Positions 34,372-43,446 are shown, counted from the stretch's first letter. The stretch: 64,000 bases of DNA from an uncultured Paracoccaceae bacterium (GCA_947489325.1 CANLDA010000018.1:1-64000), one strand, 5' to 3'. Notes: generated from the sequence alone by a model not told the origin. Numbers and translations are program-made.

Positions 34372-35133
34372 ATGCTGAAAACCCGTATCATCCCCTGTCT
34401 TGATGTTGCCGATGGCCGTGTGGTCAAAGGTGTGAATTTTGTTGGCCTGCGTGATGCAGGCGATCCTGTGGAATCCGCACGCGCCTATGACGCGGCTGGT
34501 GCGGATGAGATTTGTTTTCTGGACATCCACGCCACCCATGAAAACCGTGGCGTGATGTTTGACGTGGTGCGCCGAACCGCCGAGGAATGCTTTGTCCCGC
34601 TCACCGTCGGCGGGGGTGTGCGCACCGTTGATGACGTACGCAAGCTGCTGTTGGCTGGCGCCGATAAAGTCAGCTTTAATTCCGCCGCCGTGGCCAACCC
34701 CGATGTGGTGGCCGAGGCCTCGGCGCAATTTGGCAGTCAGTGCATTGTCGTGGCGCTTGATGCCAAAACCGTCTCCCCCGGTAAGTGGGAGATTTTCACC
34801 CACGGCGGACGCAAATCTACCGGCATTGACGCCGTGGAGTTCGCCAAACTCGTGGTATCCAAAGGGGCTGGAGAAATCCTGCTTACCTCAATGGATCGCG
34901 ACGGCACAAAATCAGGGTTCAATCTGCCCCTCACCCGCGCCATTTCTGACGCCGTGGACGTGCCTGTCATCGCCTCCGGTGGGGTTGGCAATCTGGATCA
35001 CCTCGTAGAGGGCGTCACCAAAGGCGGCGCAAGTGCTGTGCTTGCCGCCTCGATCTTTCACTTTGGCGAATACACCATTCAAGAGGCCAAAAACCACATG
35101 ATCGCAAACGGCATCCCGATGAGATTGATATGA
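34372..35133 (+). CDS. hisF: imidazole glycerol phosphate synthase, cyclase subunit
   Basis: 253 aa TIM barrel that with HisH forms imidazole glycerol phosphate and AICAR. Motifs: [19 protein letters not shown] (catalytic Asp11), [23 protein letters not shown] (catalytic Asp130 region) and [16 protein letters not shown] precedes the ATG. It overlaps hisE by 4 bp. Confidence 0.98.
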   Translation: MLKTRIIPCLDVADGRVVKGVNFVGLRDAGDPVESARAYDAAGADEICFLDIHATHENRGVMFDVVRRTAEECFVPLTVGGGVRTVDDVRKLLLAGADKVSFNSAAVANPDVVAEASAQFGSQCIVVALDAKTVSPGKWEIFTHGGRKSTGIDAVEFAKLVVSKGAGEILLTSMDRDGTKSGFNLPLTRAISDAVDVPVIASGGVGNLDHLVEGVTKGGASAVLAASIFHFGEYTIQEAKNHMIANGIPMRLI

Positions 35134-35444
35134 ATACTCTAAATGACCTTTCCCAAACCATCGCCGAACGCGCCAAGGCCGATCCAGACAGCAGTTGGAC
35201 CGCCAAGCTGCTTGCCAAGGGGCCGGAAAAATGCGCCGAAAAATTTGGTGAAGAGGCGATTGAAGCCATCATCGAAGCCATAAAAAACAACCGCGAAGGC
35301 CTGATCAGCGAAAGCGCGGATGTGTTGTTTCACCTGCTCGTCATGCTGCAATCGCGCGGCGTGACATTGGAGGAAGTGCTGAGCGAACTCGCCCGCCGCC
35401 AAGGCACCAGCGGCATCGCCGAAAAAGCCGCACGCAAACCCTGA
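35130..35444 (+). CDS. hisE: phosphoribosyl-ATP pyrophosphatase
   Basis: 104 aa, all-alpha MazG-like fold. The second step of histidine biosynthesis, PRATP to PRAMP. Metal-binding acidic motifs: [16 protein letters not shown] and [13 protein letters not shown]. It is translationally coupled to hisF. HisI and HisG are not in this window. Confidence 0.97.
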   Translation: MNTLNDLSQTIAERAKADPDSSWTAKLLAKGPEKCAEKFGEEAIEAIIEAIKNNREGLISESADVLFHLLVMLQSRGVTLEEVLSELARRQGTSGIAEKAARKP

Positions 35445-35449
35445 TTTTC

Positions 35450-35523
35450 TTCTTGGGTTAAATATCCTGGGGGTGAATTGGCCCTGATTTATCAGGGGCA
35501 AGAGGGGGCAAAGCCCCCTGCCC
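35450..35523 (+). repeat. intergenic roseobacter-type repeat, copy A
   Basis: A TTCTTCTTGG..AAATATCC.GGGG head is followed by hairpins, including GGGGGC-AAA-GCCCCC. A second copy in inverse orientation is at 43401-43446. The hairpin could also act as a terminator or mRNA end for hisE. Confidence 0.6.
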
Positions 35524-35527
35524 GATC

Positions 35528-35998
35528 TCACAATTTCGACGAAATCACCCCAGTGGCAAACCCTCCCATACGCAACTCGCCAAACAAGCGTTGATATTCG
35601 ATTTTGGGACAGTGGTTCATAATCACATCCACACCCGCATCCCGCGCCTTTTGGGCGGCCACGGCGTGCTCTACTCCGATCTGCATCCAGATTGTTCTCA
35701 GTCCCGGAAATTGCGTCAGCGCCTCATCTACGATCATAGGTGCCGTTTCTGAGCGGCGGAATATGTCAACCATATCCACCTGCTCCTCAATATCAGACAG
35801 TGACGCACGCACCGTTTGACCAAACAGCGTCTTGCCTGCGTGCCCGGGATTGACCGGAATCACCTTATACCCCTTCAAACCCAGATACCGTGCCACATAA
35901 TAGCTTGGCCGTATCGAATTCATCGACACGCCGACCATAGCCACAGCCTTTGTACGCTTTAACACATCGCGCAGATGTTCATCAGAATAGTTTTCCAT
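35528..35998 (-). CDS. CoA-binding (YccU-type) protein
   Basis: 156 aa Rossmann-like CoA_binding domain: AVAMVGVSMNSIRPSYYVARYL (nucleotide-binding loop), GYKVIPVNPGHAG, and the C-terminal GVDVIMNHCPKIEYQRL motif with the conserved Cys-Pro. The family matches the N-terminal CoA-binding half of succinyl-CoA synthetase alpha, but stand-alone members have no clear enzymatic role. Confidence 0.93.
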   Translation of the reverse strand: MENYSDEHLRDVLKRTKAVAMVGVSMNSIRPSYYVARYLGLKGYKVIPVNPGHAGKTLFGQTVRASLSDIEEQVDMVDIFRRSETAPMIVDEALTQFPGLRTIWMQIGVEHAVAAQKARDAGVDVIMNHCPKIEYQRLFGELRMGGFATGVISSKL

Positions 35999-36033
35999 GG
36001 CCGCACGCTAACCGTGATTTTTCCAAGAAAAAA

Positions 36034-36057
36034 GCGCCCAGATAAAAATCTGGGCGC
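36034..36057 (-). terminator. intrinsic terminator of the zinc-ribbon gene
   Basis: A 10-bp stem (GCGCCCAGAT) with a 4-nt loop, followed on the minus strand by T6. It lies about 135 bp beyond the stop of the gene at 36192-36494. Confidence 0.8.
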
Positions 36058-36191
36058 AGTCACGGAACGAGGGACAGTGAAGTGAGAAGCAGGGGTTCCG
36101 GTCCTGCCTCTCTGGTAATCTATGTAGGAGTTCTAATCCTCATTGAAAGAGGATGTAATAAACCTGTGAACATGATGTTAACTGGCGTGAT

Positions 36192-36494
36192 TCAGTCAAA
36201 AATATCCTCAACCACGTCAAATATCTCTTCTGCAGCGCGCCGAAAGAAACTTTTACGCTTCTTTTTGGGTTTGCGATAAGATTTTGTCTGCTTTCGCGAA
36301 GGCACATGCACATATTTAACAGTTTCGCGCACGATCTCGCGTTTTGCGGCAGGTTTGACAGGCATTTGTTTTAAGACATGCAAAGGTGCGCCACAGGAGG
36401 AACAGGCCAATTCATGGCGTTCACGCCCCTTTAAAACCAATACAGCCCGTGTGCCGCAATAACAGCAAGTGGCAATCTTGGTTCCGTGGGACAT
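36192..36494 (-). CDS. zinc-ribbon protein with basic tail
   Basis: 100 aa. Four cysteines in CCYCGTRAV and CSSCGAPLH form a zinc ribbon. The middle is Lys/Arg-rich (SYRKPKKKRKSFFRRAAEE), and the extreme C-terminus is acidic (EEIFDVVEDIFD). A nucleic-acid-binding role is plausible but unproven. Confidence 0.85.
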   Translation of the reverse strand: MSHGTKIATCCYCGTRAVLVLKGRERHELACSSCGAPLHVLKQMPVKPAAKREIVRETVKYVHVPSRKQTKSYRKPKKKRKSFFRRAAEEIFDVVEDIFD

Positions 36495-36545
36495 AGAGGG
36501 CTCCGTTCAGCATGCCAGACAGATATTGTCTTATTGACCGGAAAT

Positions 36546-37331
36546 TCAAGTCCCCCGTGTCGCCGCATAAAGCGCGACCGCCGCTGCATTGGACACATTG
36601 AGCGAGCCAAACGCCCCTGCATAATCAATTTTCACCAAAGTATCACACGTTTCTTTGGTTTTTTGGCGTAACCCCGGCCCCTCAGCACCAAGAACCAGCG
36701 CAACCGCGCGGTCATATTTGCCATCCAAAGCACCTTCGATGGTCTGCTCAGCCTCTCCATCCAATCCAAGAATCAGATATCCCATTGCCCGTAACTCGAC
36801 CATGGTGTCGGCCAGATTGCGCAGGCGCAGATAGGGCTGACGTTCCAGCGCACCAGAGGCGGTTTTTGCCAAAGCGCCCGTTTCGGGTGCGGAATGGTGG
36901 CGCGTGCCTATCACCGCCTGCGCGCCAAATACTTCGGCACTGCGCAAAATAGCACCCACGTTATGTGGATCCGTCACACGGTCCAGCAAAATAAGGCGTG
37001 GTGGTCGACTGCCATCCCCTAATGCGCAGTCTTCTAAACTGCCCCAGTTCAACGCCTTGACCTCAAGCGCGGCCCCTTGATGCACAGATTGCGGATCAAT
37101 CGGCACGTTGAATTTGCGCGGCTCCACCATCTCTGGTTCCACCCCTGAGGTCGCAATCGCCTCTGCAAGCTTATCAGAGGCGTTTTTTGTCACCACCAGT
37201 CGCAATTTCTCACGCGCGGGGTTCATCAACGCATCGCGCACAGCATGCAAGCCAAACAGCCATACCGTTTCTGCGGCAGCTGCTTTTTTGGATTGCTCTT
37301 TTTCGACGACCCACTTGGGTTTTTTCATCAT
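36546..37331 (-). CDS. rlmB: 23S rRNA (guanosine-2'-O)-methyltransferase RlmB/TrmH-type
   Basis: 261 aa SpoU/TrmH (SPOUT) methyltransferase. The substrate-binding domain is N-terminal (WLFGLHAVRDALMNPARE), followed by the knotted SAM-binding domain with DRVTDPHNVGAILRSAEVFG, LVLGAEGPGLR and GSLNVSNAAAVALY. The RlmB subgroup methylates G2251 of 23S rRNA; the subgroup assignment rests on the N-terminal domain. Divergent from tRNA-Tyr. Confidence 0.93.
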   Translation of the reverse strand: MMKKPKWVVEKEQSKKAAAAETVWLFGLHAVRDALMNPAREKLRLVVTKNASDKLAEAIATSGVEPEMVEPRKFNVPIDPQSVHQGAALEVKALNWGSLEDCALGDGSRPPRLILLDRVTDPHNVGAILRSAEVFGAQAVIGTRHHSAPETGALAKTASGALERQPYLRLRNLADTMVELRAMGYLILGLDGEAEQTIEGALDGKYDRAVALVLGAEGPGLRQKTKETCDTLVKIDYAGAFGSLNVSNAAAVALYAATRGT

Positions 37332-37458
37332 TCCGACCCCGATTTTGATGCGTTCCCCTCAATGATACGGACCGGCGTGCACTGCAAGAGATTTTCTTGT
37401 TGACGCCCTGCGCGCGCGCTTGTAATCAGCCCCACATCGGAACATGTTTCCGGTAAGT

Positions 37459-37542
37459 GGGCGACAGGCCGCAAGGTGTGGCAGGGGACTGTAACTCCCT
37501 CGCGGAGACGCACGCCTGGTTCGATTCCAGGGTCGCCCACCA
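37459..37542 (+). tRNA. tRNA-Tyr(GTA)
   Basis: 84 nt with encoded CCA. The acceptor is GGGCGAC/GTCGCCC, the anticodon loop CTGTAAC gives GTA, a long variable arm is present (class II form normal for bacterial tRNA-Tyr), and the T-stem is CCTGG/CCAGG. Its last 20 nt are repeated at 41729-41748, marking it as an island integration site. Confidence 0.93.
37523..37542 (+). repeat. attL, left direct repeat of the tRNA-Tyr island
   Basis: The 20-bp sequence GATTCCAGGGTCGCCCACCA, the 3' end of tRNA-Tyr, is repeated exactly at 41729-41748. This is the normal product of a tyrosine-integrase insertion into a tRNA 3' end. Confidence 0.88.
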
Positions 37543-37601
37543 TTTACATACAGAATTGAAATTTCACGCTTTTTCTGCTAGAAGTCGCTGTAACAGGCCG
37601 A

Positions 37602-37636
37602 TTTTCGGTACTTTTGGAGGCGTTTTCGGTACCGTA
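37602..37636 (+). repeat. island-end repeat, left copy
   Basis: Contains TTTTCGGTACTTT and TTTTCGGTACCGT units separated by about 10 bp, directly before the integrase start. A similar segment is at 41611-41645 in the same orientation. Spacing to the att core suggests integrase arm-binding sites. Confidence 0.5.
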
Positions 37637-38541
37637 TGCAGAAAAAACCGCGATTTTTGCTCGCTGAGCGGGGGCGTTATTTCTACCAAAGAAAGGTGCC
37701 CCAACACCTTCAAACAGTCTTAGGCCGCAAGAAGTGGCGCGCGCCCTTGGGTGCTGACTTTGATGAAGCATGCGACCGCCTGAAAGACCTTCGCCGTGAA
37801 CATGACGCCCTGATCGCTAAGCTAGAGGACCCCGACGCTAGACAGGATGCTAAAACCACGACCCGCCGTCAGGCGGAGGTTGCCCAGTATGCTGCATGGG
37901 ATGCCGACGAACTGGCATATGAAACCGCGCAACACACCAAAGGTGAGACCACCGAAACGGAAGATTACTTAGAATGGGAAGCGGCTGCGCTCGCATCTGG
38001 CGAGATAGAACCGGAAGCACCCCACGAACGCGCCGCACGATGGATTGCTGCGATAGAGCACGAACGCAACAATCCAAACAAGCGAGTGCTCCATCCATAC
38101 CCCATGGACGATGATGAATACTGCGACCGCCTGACAGCGATATTCGCTGAGAACTTTGGACCCGATGCGCCTGCCCCACCGTCTGCCCCGGAAGATCGTG
38201 ACGAATACGACGCCACAAAACTTAAGCTTGAACGAAAGATCGCGCGCGTAGCGCGAAACCCGCATACTGTTTCAAAGGTGGCGGAATCCTTCTTTCGATT
38301 TGCAGAGGTGAAGGCGAAGACCGAACACAAGTACCGCCGGACGATCAACCGCCTAATCGAAGACATTGGCGATGTACCCGTCAATCAAGTAACAAGCCGG
38401 ATGCTACGCGACTATCGCGACAAGCTACTGGCACGGGGTCTATTGCCTGCAAGCGTCCATGCGGAGTTTGCGCCGATTAAGGGTCTATTCAACTATGCCG
38501 CCGATGAAGAAATTATCGAAGACGCCCCACCCTATCTGTAA
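37636..38541 (+). pseudogene. tyrosine integrase, C-terminally truncated
   Basis: 301 codons. The N-terminal part (FLLAERGRYFYQRKVPQHL, LGADFDEACDRLKDLR) and the SAM-like core-binding domain (TVSKVAESFFRFAEVKAKTE to SVHAEFAPIKGLFNYAADEE) are intact and typical of alphaproteobacterial tRNA-targeting phage integrases. The protein stops at 38541, just where the catalytic domain with the R-H-R-Y residues should begin. It cannot catalyse recombination, so the island is probably immobile. Confidence 0.85.
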
Positions 38542-38912
38542 GGATGCCGAAAGAACGACGAGCGGTATCAGCCATCCGCGCATACGTTCTACGCACCGCC
38601 TGACGGATTTGAGATGCCCCGCGTCGGCGAGCAACCGTCCCCAGATGAATTGGCGGAAGCTGTCCGCATCTTGATAGTGGAATGGCTAGGCGATTTCCCG
38701 TTTGACGGCTACACCCGCCGCGAGATCGAAGTCGCTATGGGCACTGCTGAGGCGAAGGCCGATGAGATCGTGAGAGACCCACCACCGCCTCTTTTGAACA
38801 TCCTTGGATGGGTGCTGCAGACCCCGTGCCGCGCTCTGATAGGGCGTAGCCCCATGCCCGCGCTTCAAGCAATACCCGGAGGAAGCGAAGCGGGCGCTAC
38901 ATTCGGCCTATT
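38542..38912 (+). other. mosaic of gene fragments inside the island
   Basis: About 370 bp between the broken integrase and the broken helicase. Protein-like sequence is visible in one frame (FYAPPDGFEMPRVGE, then EWLGDFPFDGYTRREIEVAM), then in another (RFKQYPEEAKRALHSAYY). These look like pieces of different genes joined by deletion; neither fragment could be assigned to a family. Confidence 0.45.
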
Positions 38913-40436
38913 ATGTTGGTGCAGGTTGAACGCACCGGTGCGGATCAGCGTGAGTCTGGTTTCATACATGCGCAAGACGTTCGCGACTGGCTATTGAACG
39001 CTGGATTGGATGAAACTGAAATTGCGATCAAGACGGCGGAACAGAATGATCTGAACCAACCTGAGAACCTAGACCTTCTGTCACCGCACAACCGGGTGCG
39101 CGTGATCATCACCAAGCAGGCGCTGCAAGAGGGCAGGGATTGCCCTTTCGCTTATGTTTTGTGCTCACTGGCGGCAAGTTCAAATCTGAACGCCATGACG
39201 CAACTTGTCGGGCGCATCCTACGCCAGCCGCATGCATTGAAGACGGGCTTGGATGCGCTGGACGAAGGCTATGTGATTGCGCACCACCCGACGACCGGTG
39301 ACGTGGTAAAGGCGATAAAGGACGGATTAGAAAAGGATGGGCTGGGCGATCTGGTGCTTCATGTCAGCGGCTCCGACGCGCCCGGAAGCGAACGAAAGAC
39401 CCGGCAACTGCCCAGACGCGACAAATTTGCCAAGACCGATATCTATCTGCCGAAGGTTCTGCTTGTTGACGAAGACGAGGTTCGAGACCTTGACTACGAA
39501 ACTGACATATTGGCCAAAATCGACTGGTCAGGCTTTGACGCTGTAGCATTGGCAGCGAAGATTCCTGAGAACGCTCACGTGGCGGAAGCTCAGGTTCAAC
39601 GCATCGAATTGAGTGACGGTGATACACCGATTGAAGCACGACGAGTGTCTCGCAGCGTTGCCACATCAAATTTCGATCCTTCCTTCGCGGTGCGGATACT
39701 GTCAGACCTTGTTCCCAACCCGTTCGTTTGTCGCAAGATCGTTGCTGACTTGGTATCTGCGCTTGAAGCACGCGGATTCGCATCGGAGAAGATCGGCTCA
39801 CTAGCTGCATTGGTTGTGGAAGAATCTCGCAAAGCGCTGGATGCGGAGCGCAATGCACTGTCGGAAGCCTACTTCAAGCAGGCGGTCGCGGATGGGCGCA
39901 TTCAGTTCCGGTTAAGAATCGACGGGCGCAATTGGATAGTACCGTATGAGATGGACACATCTGAGCCGCTGAATTCGGACCAAGTGCTTGGGAGTGACGG
40001 CGGACCGCTTGAGAAGAGCCTATTCGCACCGGTCTACCAAGCCGAATTGAACGGTGATGAACGTGACGTTGCTGTGTATTTGGACGCAGATGACGCCCTT
40101 GTTTGGTGGCATCGCAATGTTGCCAAGGCGCAATACGGCTTGCAGGGGTGGAAGCGAAACCGCATTTTCCCTGACTTCATTTTTGCCGCAACGAAAGGCG
40201 ATGGGAATAAGCGTCTTTCCGTTCTGGAAACAAAAGGCGATCAACTCGACAATGCTGATACCGCATACAAGCGGGACGTTCTGTCGGTCCTATCCGATAG
40301 TTTTTCATGGGACCAAACGCAGCCTAGCGGCGAACTTGAACTGGTCACAGATACTGGTGAAACTGTAGAATGCACCCTCATTCTCATGTCTGAGTGGCCA
40401 ACCCGGCTGCCTGACTACCTGAGTTCAGAGGTGTAA
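38913..40436 (+). pseudogene. type III restriction helicase-nuclease (Res-like), N-terminally truncated
   Basis: 507 codons from the first in-frame ATG, without a ribosome site. It begins in the middle of helicase domain 2 (LVQVERTGADQRESGFIHA), continues through the conserved RVIITKQALQEGRDCPFAY and TQLVGRILRQP (motif VI), and has a C-terminal nuclease domain with a PD-(D/E)xK-like pattern (FPDFIFA, then VLETKGDQ). The Walker A and DEAD-box half is missing. Type III Res subunits cut unmethylated DNA with a Mod partner; no Mod gene is present. This is the remnant of a defence locus. Confidence 0.82.
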
Positions 40437-40439
40437 CAG

Positions 40440-41585
40440 ATGCCACGCCTGCCCCAAATGCGCGCCGGAACTGAACTAAAAGCACGTAGTCGAACGGCTC
40501 CGTTTTCTTTCTTTCCGACTTCCGGCGCGCACCCTAGGCCTGGGGTGCAATCACTACTTTTCGCAGTTGACCCATGGCTGATCATTCGGCGCGCCGTCGA
40601 AGAAGCTGGTTTGAATGCAGATGAACGACGGGAAGCGATGTCGTATTTGGCTCAAGCAGAGGATTTTTACAGATCAGCGCAAGGATCACAGATTGGCGCG
40701 GCAAAACCCCTTCAACTTTACTACGCCTACCTTAATTTGACCAAGACCCTCGTAATCACCCGAAGGCAGCAAAGCACACTATCAAATGTACAACACGGAA
40801 TATCTGAGTCTCTAGCTACCGGTGGGAACGAATTTTCGGATGCTCAGCTAACGTTCTTCCATTCGCCAAACACACGGAACCAGCTACAAGCGTACGATGA
40901 GCTTGTGCAGTCTTTACAGGCACAACGCTTACCAAATAGCCACGCACTTCCACTAAGCACTTTGTTGCCTCAAATTCTCCCCGGACACCGACTGTGGGCA
41001 AGTGCTGCGGACAAGCCAGAGAGATTCATTGCAACCCAAAGCATTGGATACTTCGAAAGCATTACGAGGAAGAAAGTTTGGCTAAGAGTTTACGTTTTCG
41101 CTGAGGACGTTCGGCGACTTAGTTTGACCCAAGATGAAGTCCTGACGCGTTCAGGGCTGACACCCGATTTCAAAAAAGTCCGATGTGACAAAGAAGTGGC
41201 AGGTAGGAAACTCATTTGCTTCGAGCAAAAGGTTGCGGACGATTACACGCGGCACGGCGTCGATCAAACAGAAGGATTATCTGCCGAAATCAAAGATCGG
41301 CTTTGGGTGACTGTAGCTAGCACTCCGCCCTATCGCCGGTATTACCTCTACCTTTGCCCAAGTTCAGAACGACAACACTTGGTGCCGCAGTTAGGATCGA
41401 TTTACGCGCTGACCTACTACTTGGGTTCGATCACTCGATATCGACCAACGGTTTATCAAGACATTCTTGATGGAGAATTCGGCCCACGTATCGCCGAATT
41501 CGTTTCGAGTCAGACGGCGCAGTTTGTATACCTTATGGCGTCAGAATTCGTTCGACGAGAGGTAAGCAGACCTTCAATCATCTGA
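40440..41585 (+). CDS. YaaC-like protein
   Basis: 381 aa. Helical segments (PLQLYYAYLNLTKTLVI near 85-100; a C-terminal YALTYYLGSITRYRP region and a final EFVSSQTAQFVYLMASEFVRRE helix) match the YaaC family as I remember it. YaaC-type proteins are uncharacterised but recur in bacterial defence islands. The gene starts 3 bp after the stop of the helicase remnant, indicating a former operon. The frame looks intact, so it is the only full-length gene left in the island. Confidence 0.6.
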   Translation: MPRLPQMRAGTELKARSRTAPFSFFPTSGAHPRPGVQSLLFAVDPWLIIRRAVEEAGLNADERREAMSYLAQAEDFYRSAQGSQIGAAKPLQLYYAYLNLTKTLVITRRQQSTLSNVQHGISESLATGGNEFSDAQLTFFHSPNTRNQLQAYDELVQSLQAQRLPNSHALPLSTLLPQILPGHRLWASAADKPERFIATQSIGYFESITRKKVWLRVYVFAEDVRRLSLTQDEVLTRSGLTPDFKKVRCDKEVAGRKLICFEQKVADDYTRHGVDQTEGLSAEIKDRLWVTVASTPPYRRYYLYLCPSSERQHLVPQLGSIYALTYYLGSITRYRPTVYQDILDGEFGPRIAEFVSSQTAQFVYLMASEFVRREVSRPSII

Positions 41586-41610
41586 TTCCCTCAATGCCGT
41601 TTTTCTACGG

Positions 41611-41645
41611 ACTTTTCGGTACTTTGAAGCCGTGTTTCGGTACCG
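41611..41645 (+). repeat. island-end repeat, right copy
   Basis: Again has TTTTCGGTACTTT and TTTCGGTACCGT units in the same order and orientation as the left copy at 37602-37636. It lies about 83 bp inside attR. Confidence 0.5.
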
Positions 41646-41728
41646 TGTTGGCGGAAGCGAAAAGTTGCATGTCATCAAGGTTTTGATTTTAAATCGTTTT
41701 TTATGGATGCGCGTTCGAAATCAGACTT

Positions 41729-41748
41729 GATTCCAGGGTCGCCCACCA
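41729..41748 (+). repeat. attR, right direct repeat of the tRNA-Tyr island
   Basis: An exact 20-bp copy of the tRNA-Tyr 3' end. Only the terminal 20 bp are present, without the rest of a tRNA, which defines the island as 37543-41748. Confidence 0.88.
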
Positions 41749-41775
41749 CTTACCATCTCTTTGATGATAAATACT

Positions 41776-42252
41776 TCAAGGCATAAGCACTGCGGCCCTC
41801 TCAAAGCTTGCCTGATCAACTGTCAGGTCATCATACAACAGCTCAATATCTACTTTTTCCACTGATTTCAGAGGCAAAGCAGTATAGATCGCCGCACCGT
41901 CAGGAATCATGCCCGGCGTAGCGGTTTTTGGATCACATGCAGGCACGGGCCAATTTTGCATCGCCCCACCATTCACGGCATAGCGAATCTCATATAACCC
42001 ACAGCGCCATGCCAATAGCTGTGTGAAATAGATCAAATCCTGACCTTCCCATTCACGCACACCAATCCAGTTGGCCTTGGTCGCCCCTAAAATGGGTTTG
42101 GTTTCGGTTGCAGTCAAAAACCTACCCGTTGGGGTCTGATCCTCGACCTCATAGGCAGACACAGGCATGGGTGTTTCTGACGAGGCGGCCAGTCTTTCCC
42201 CCTTTCCTTCACCAAGGATCAGGGCCACGACCACCAGAAAAAAATCAAGCAT
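41776..42252 (-). CDS. hypothetical exported protein
   Basis: 158 aa with a short hydrophobic N-terminus (LDFFLVVVALILG) that could be a signal peptide or anchor. The body has two cysteines (WRCGLYEIRYAVN, PACDPKTA) about 35 residues apart and a mainly beta composition. It is the first chromosomal gene beyond the island. No family recognised. Confidence 0.75.
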   Translation of the reverse strand: MLDFFLVVVALILGEGKGERLAASSETPMPVSAYEVEDQTPTGRFLTATETKPILGATKANWIGVREWEGQDLIYFTQLLAWRCGLYEIRYAVNGGAMQNWPVPACDPKTATPGMIPDGAAIYTALPLKSVEKVDIELLYDDLTVDQASFERAAVLMP

Positions 42253-42366
42253 TTCAATACCTCATTGGCTTTGCCTCATCTTAGCAGAAATTCCGCAAAA
42301 ACACGACTTTTGCACAACGGCATCTGGGCCTATAGTCGAACAGAGCAGTGAAATATCAGGGCAGTT

Positions 42367-43371
42367 ATGGCCAAAACCACAAAAAAGACGCCGCCGTTCA
42401 ATATTCTGATCGTCGCGCAAGCGGGTCGGCTCAGTTATGAGGCGGTGATTTTTGCGGCCTCTCTGCGCGCAAATTCCCCCAATTTCCAGGGGCGCCTGTT
42501 TGTTGCCGAACCCCTGCCCGGCCCTTTGTGGGAGCGTGATCCGCGCATTTCCGATCAAGCGTTGCGCGACTTGCTGGAAGGTTTTGGCGCGGAATTTGTG
42601 CAATTTGAAAGCAAGGCATTTGGTCAATCTTACCCCTATGGCAACAAAATCGAGGCACTGTCAGTTCTGCCCGAGGGGGAGCCTTTTGTCTTTTTTGACA
42701 CGGACACCATTGTCACGGCTGATCTGACCGATGTGCCCTTTGACTTTGATCGCCCCTGCGCCTCTCGGCGTGTCGAAGGCACCTGGCCGACACTGGAACT
42801 TTATGGTCCCGGCTACACCCAGATTTGGAAATCGCTTTACGACAAATTTGATCTGGAATTTGAGAGCACTCTGGACCTTGCGCAACCGGATGAATACTGG
42901 CGGCGCTATCTCTATTTCAACGCTGGGTTCTTTTATTACAAATGCCCCAAGCTGTTTGGCGATCTTTTCCTGAAATACGCTCTTGATATCCGTGATGCCC
43001 CGCCACCAGAACTGTTGTGTCAGAACATGGATCCATGGTTAGATCAAGTGGCTTTGCCCTTGGTGATCCACGCGTTGGGCGGCGGGCGGGATGCCTTGCC
43101 TGCGGGACATCTGGATGGGGGCACGACCTGCCATTATCGCCTGCTTCCCTTGTTGTATGCGCGTGAAAGCGATGCGGTGGTCGAGGCATTGGAAACTGCG
43201 ACAGCCCACAACAAGATCAAAAAGGTGCTCAAGCAATATGAGCCGATCAAGCGCATGATTTATCAAGGGCGTGGCGCAAAGGTGCGGGCGCTATTTGATC
43301 GTGATCACCTGCCCCGCCGCGAACAGATGATCCGCAACAAGATCAAACGCAACGGGTTTTGGATGCGCTAA
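42367..43371 (+). CDS. glycosyltransferase-like protein (GT-A fold)
   Basis: 334 aa. The N-terminal strand and Gly-rich loop (NILIVAQAGRLSYEAVIFAA), then FVFFDTDTIVTADL with a DxD motif (about 115-125), suggest a nucleotide-sugar-dependent GT-A glycosyltransferase like family GT8. The C-terminal third is basic (NKIKKVLKQYEPIKRMIYQG). The acceptor is unknown. It is flanked by unrelated genes, so there is no polysaccharide cluster to guide it. Confidence 0.6.
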   Translation: MAKTTKKTPPFNILIVAQAGRLSYEAVIFAASLRANSPNFQGRLFVAEPLPGPLWERDPRISDQALRDLLEGFGAEFVQFESKAFGQSYPYGNKIEALSVLPEGEPFVFFDTDTIVTADLTDVPFDFDRPCASRRVEGTWPTLELYGPGYTQIWKSLYDKFDLEFESTLDLAQPDEYWRRYLYFNAGFFYYKCPKLFGDLFLKYALDIRDAPPPELLCQNMDPWLDQVALPLVIHALGGGRDALPAGHLDGGTTCHYRLLPLLYARESDAVVEALETATAHNKIKKVLKQYEPIKRMIYQGRGAKVRALFDRDHLPRREQMIRNKIKRNGFWMR

Positions 43372-43400
43372 TCTGCGGTTTATTGATTTGCATCGTAGGA

Positions 43401-43446
43401 CTGGGGCTCTGCCCCAGACCCCGGGATATTTTGACCAAGAAGAATT
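43401..43446 (-). repeat. intergenic roseobacter-type repeat, copy B
   Basis: The inverse-orientation relative of 35450-35523, read on the minus strand as TTCTTCTTGGTCAAAATATCC followed by a GGGG tract. It contains the hairpin CTGGGGC-TCT-GCCCCAG and sits between the glycosyltransferase-like gene and metY. Confidence 0.6.

Noticed and set aside
38614-38997. A complete gene bridging the integrase and helicase remnants
   Set aside because: The frame mixes protein-like and clearly non-coding translation and runs into the helicase gene in another frame; better explained as fused fragments.
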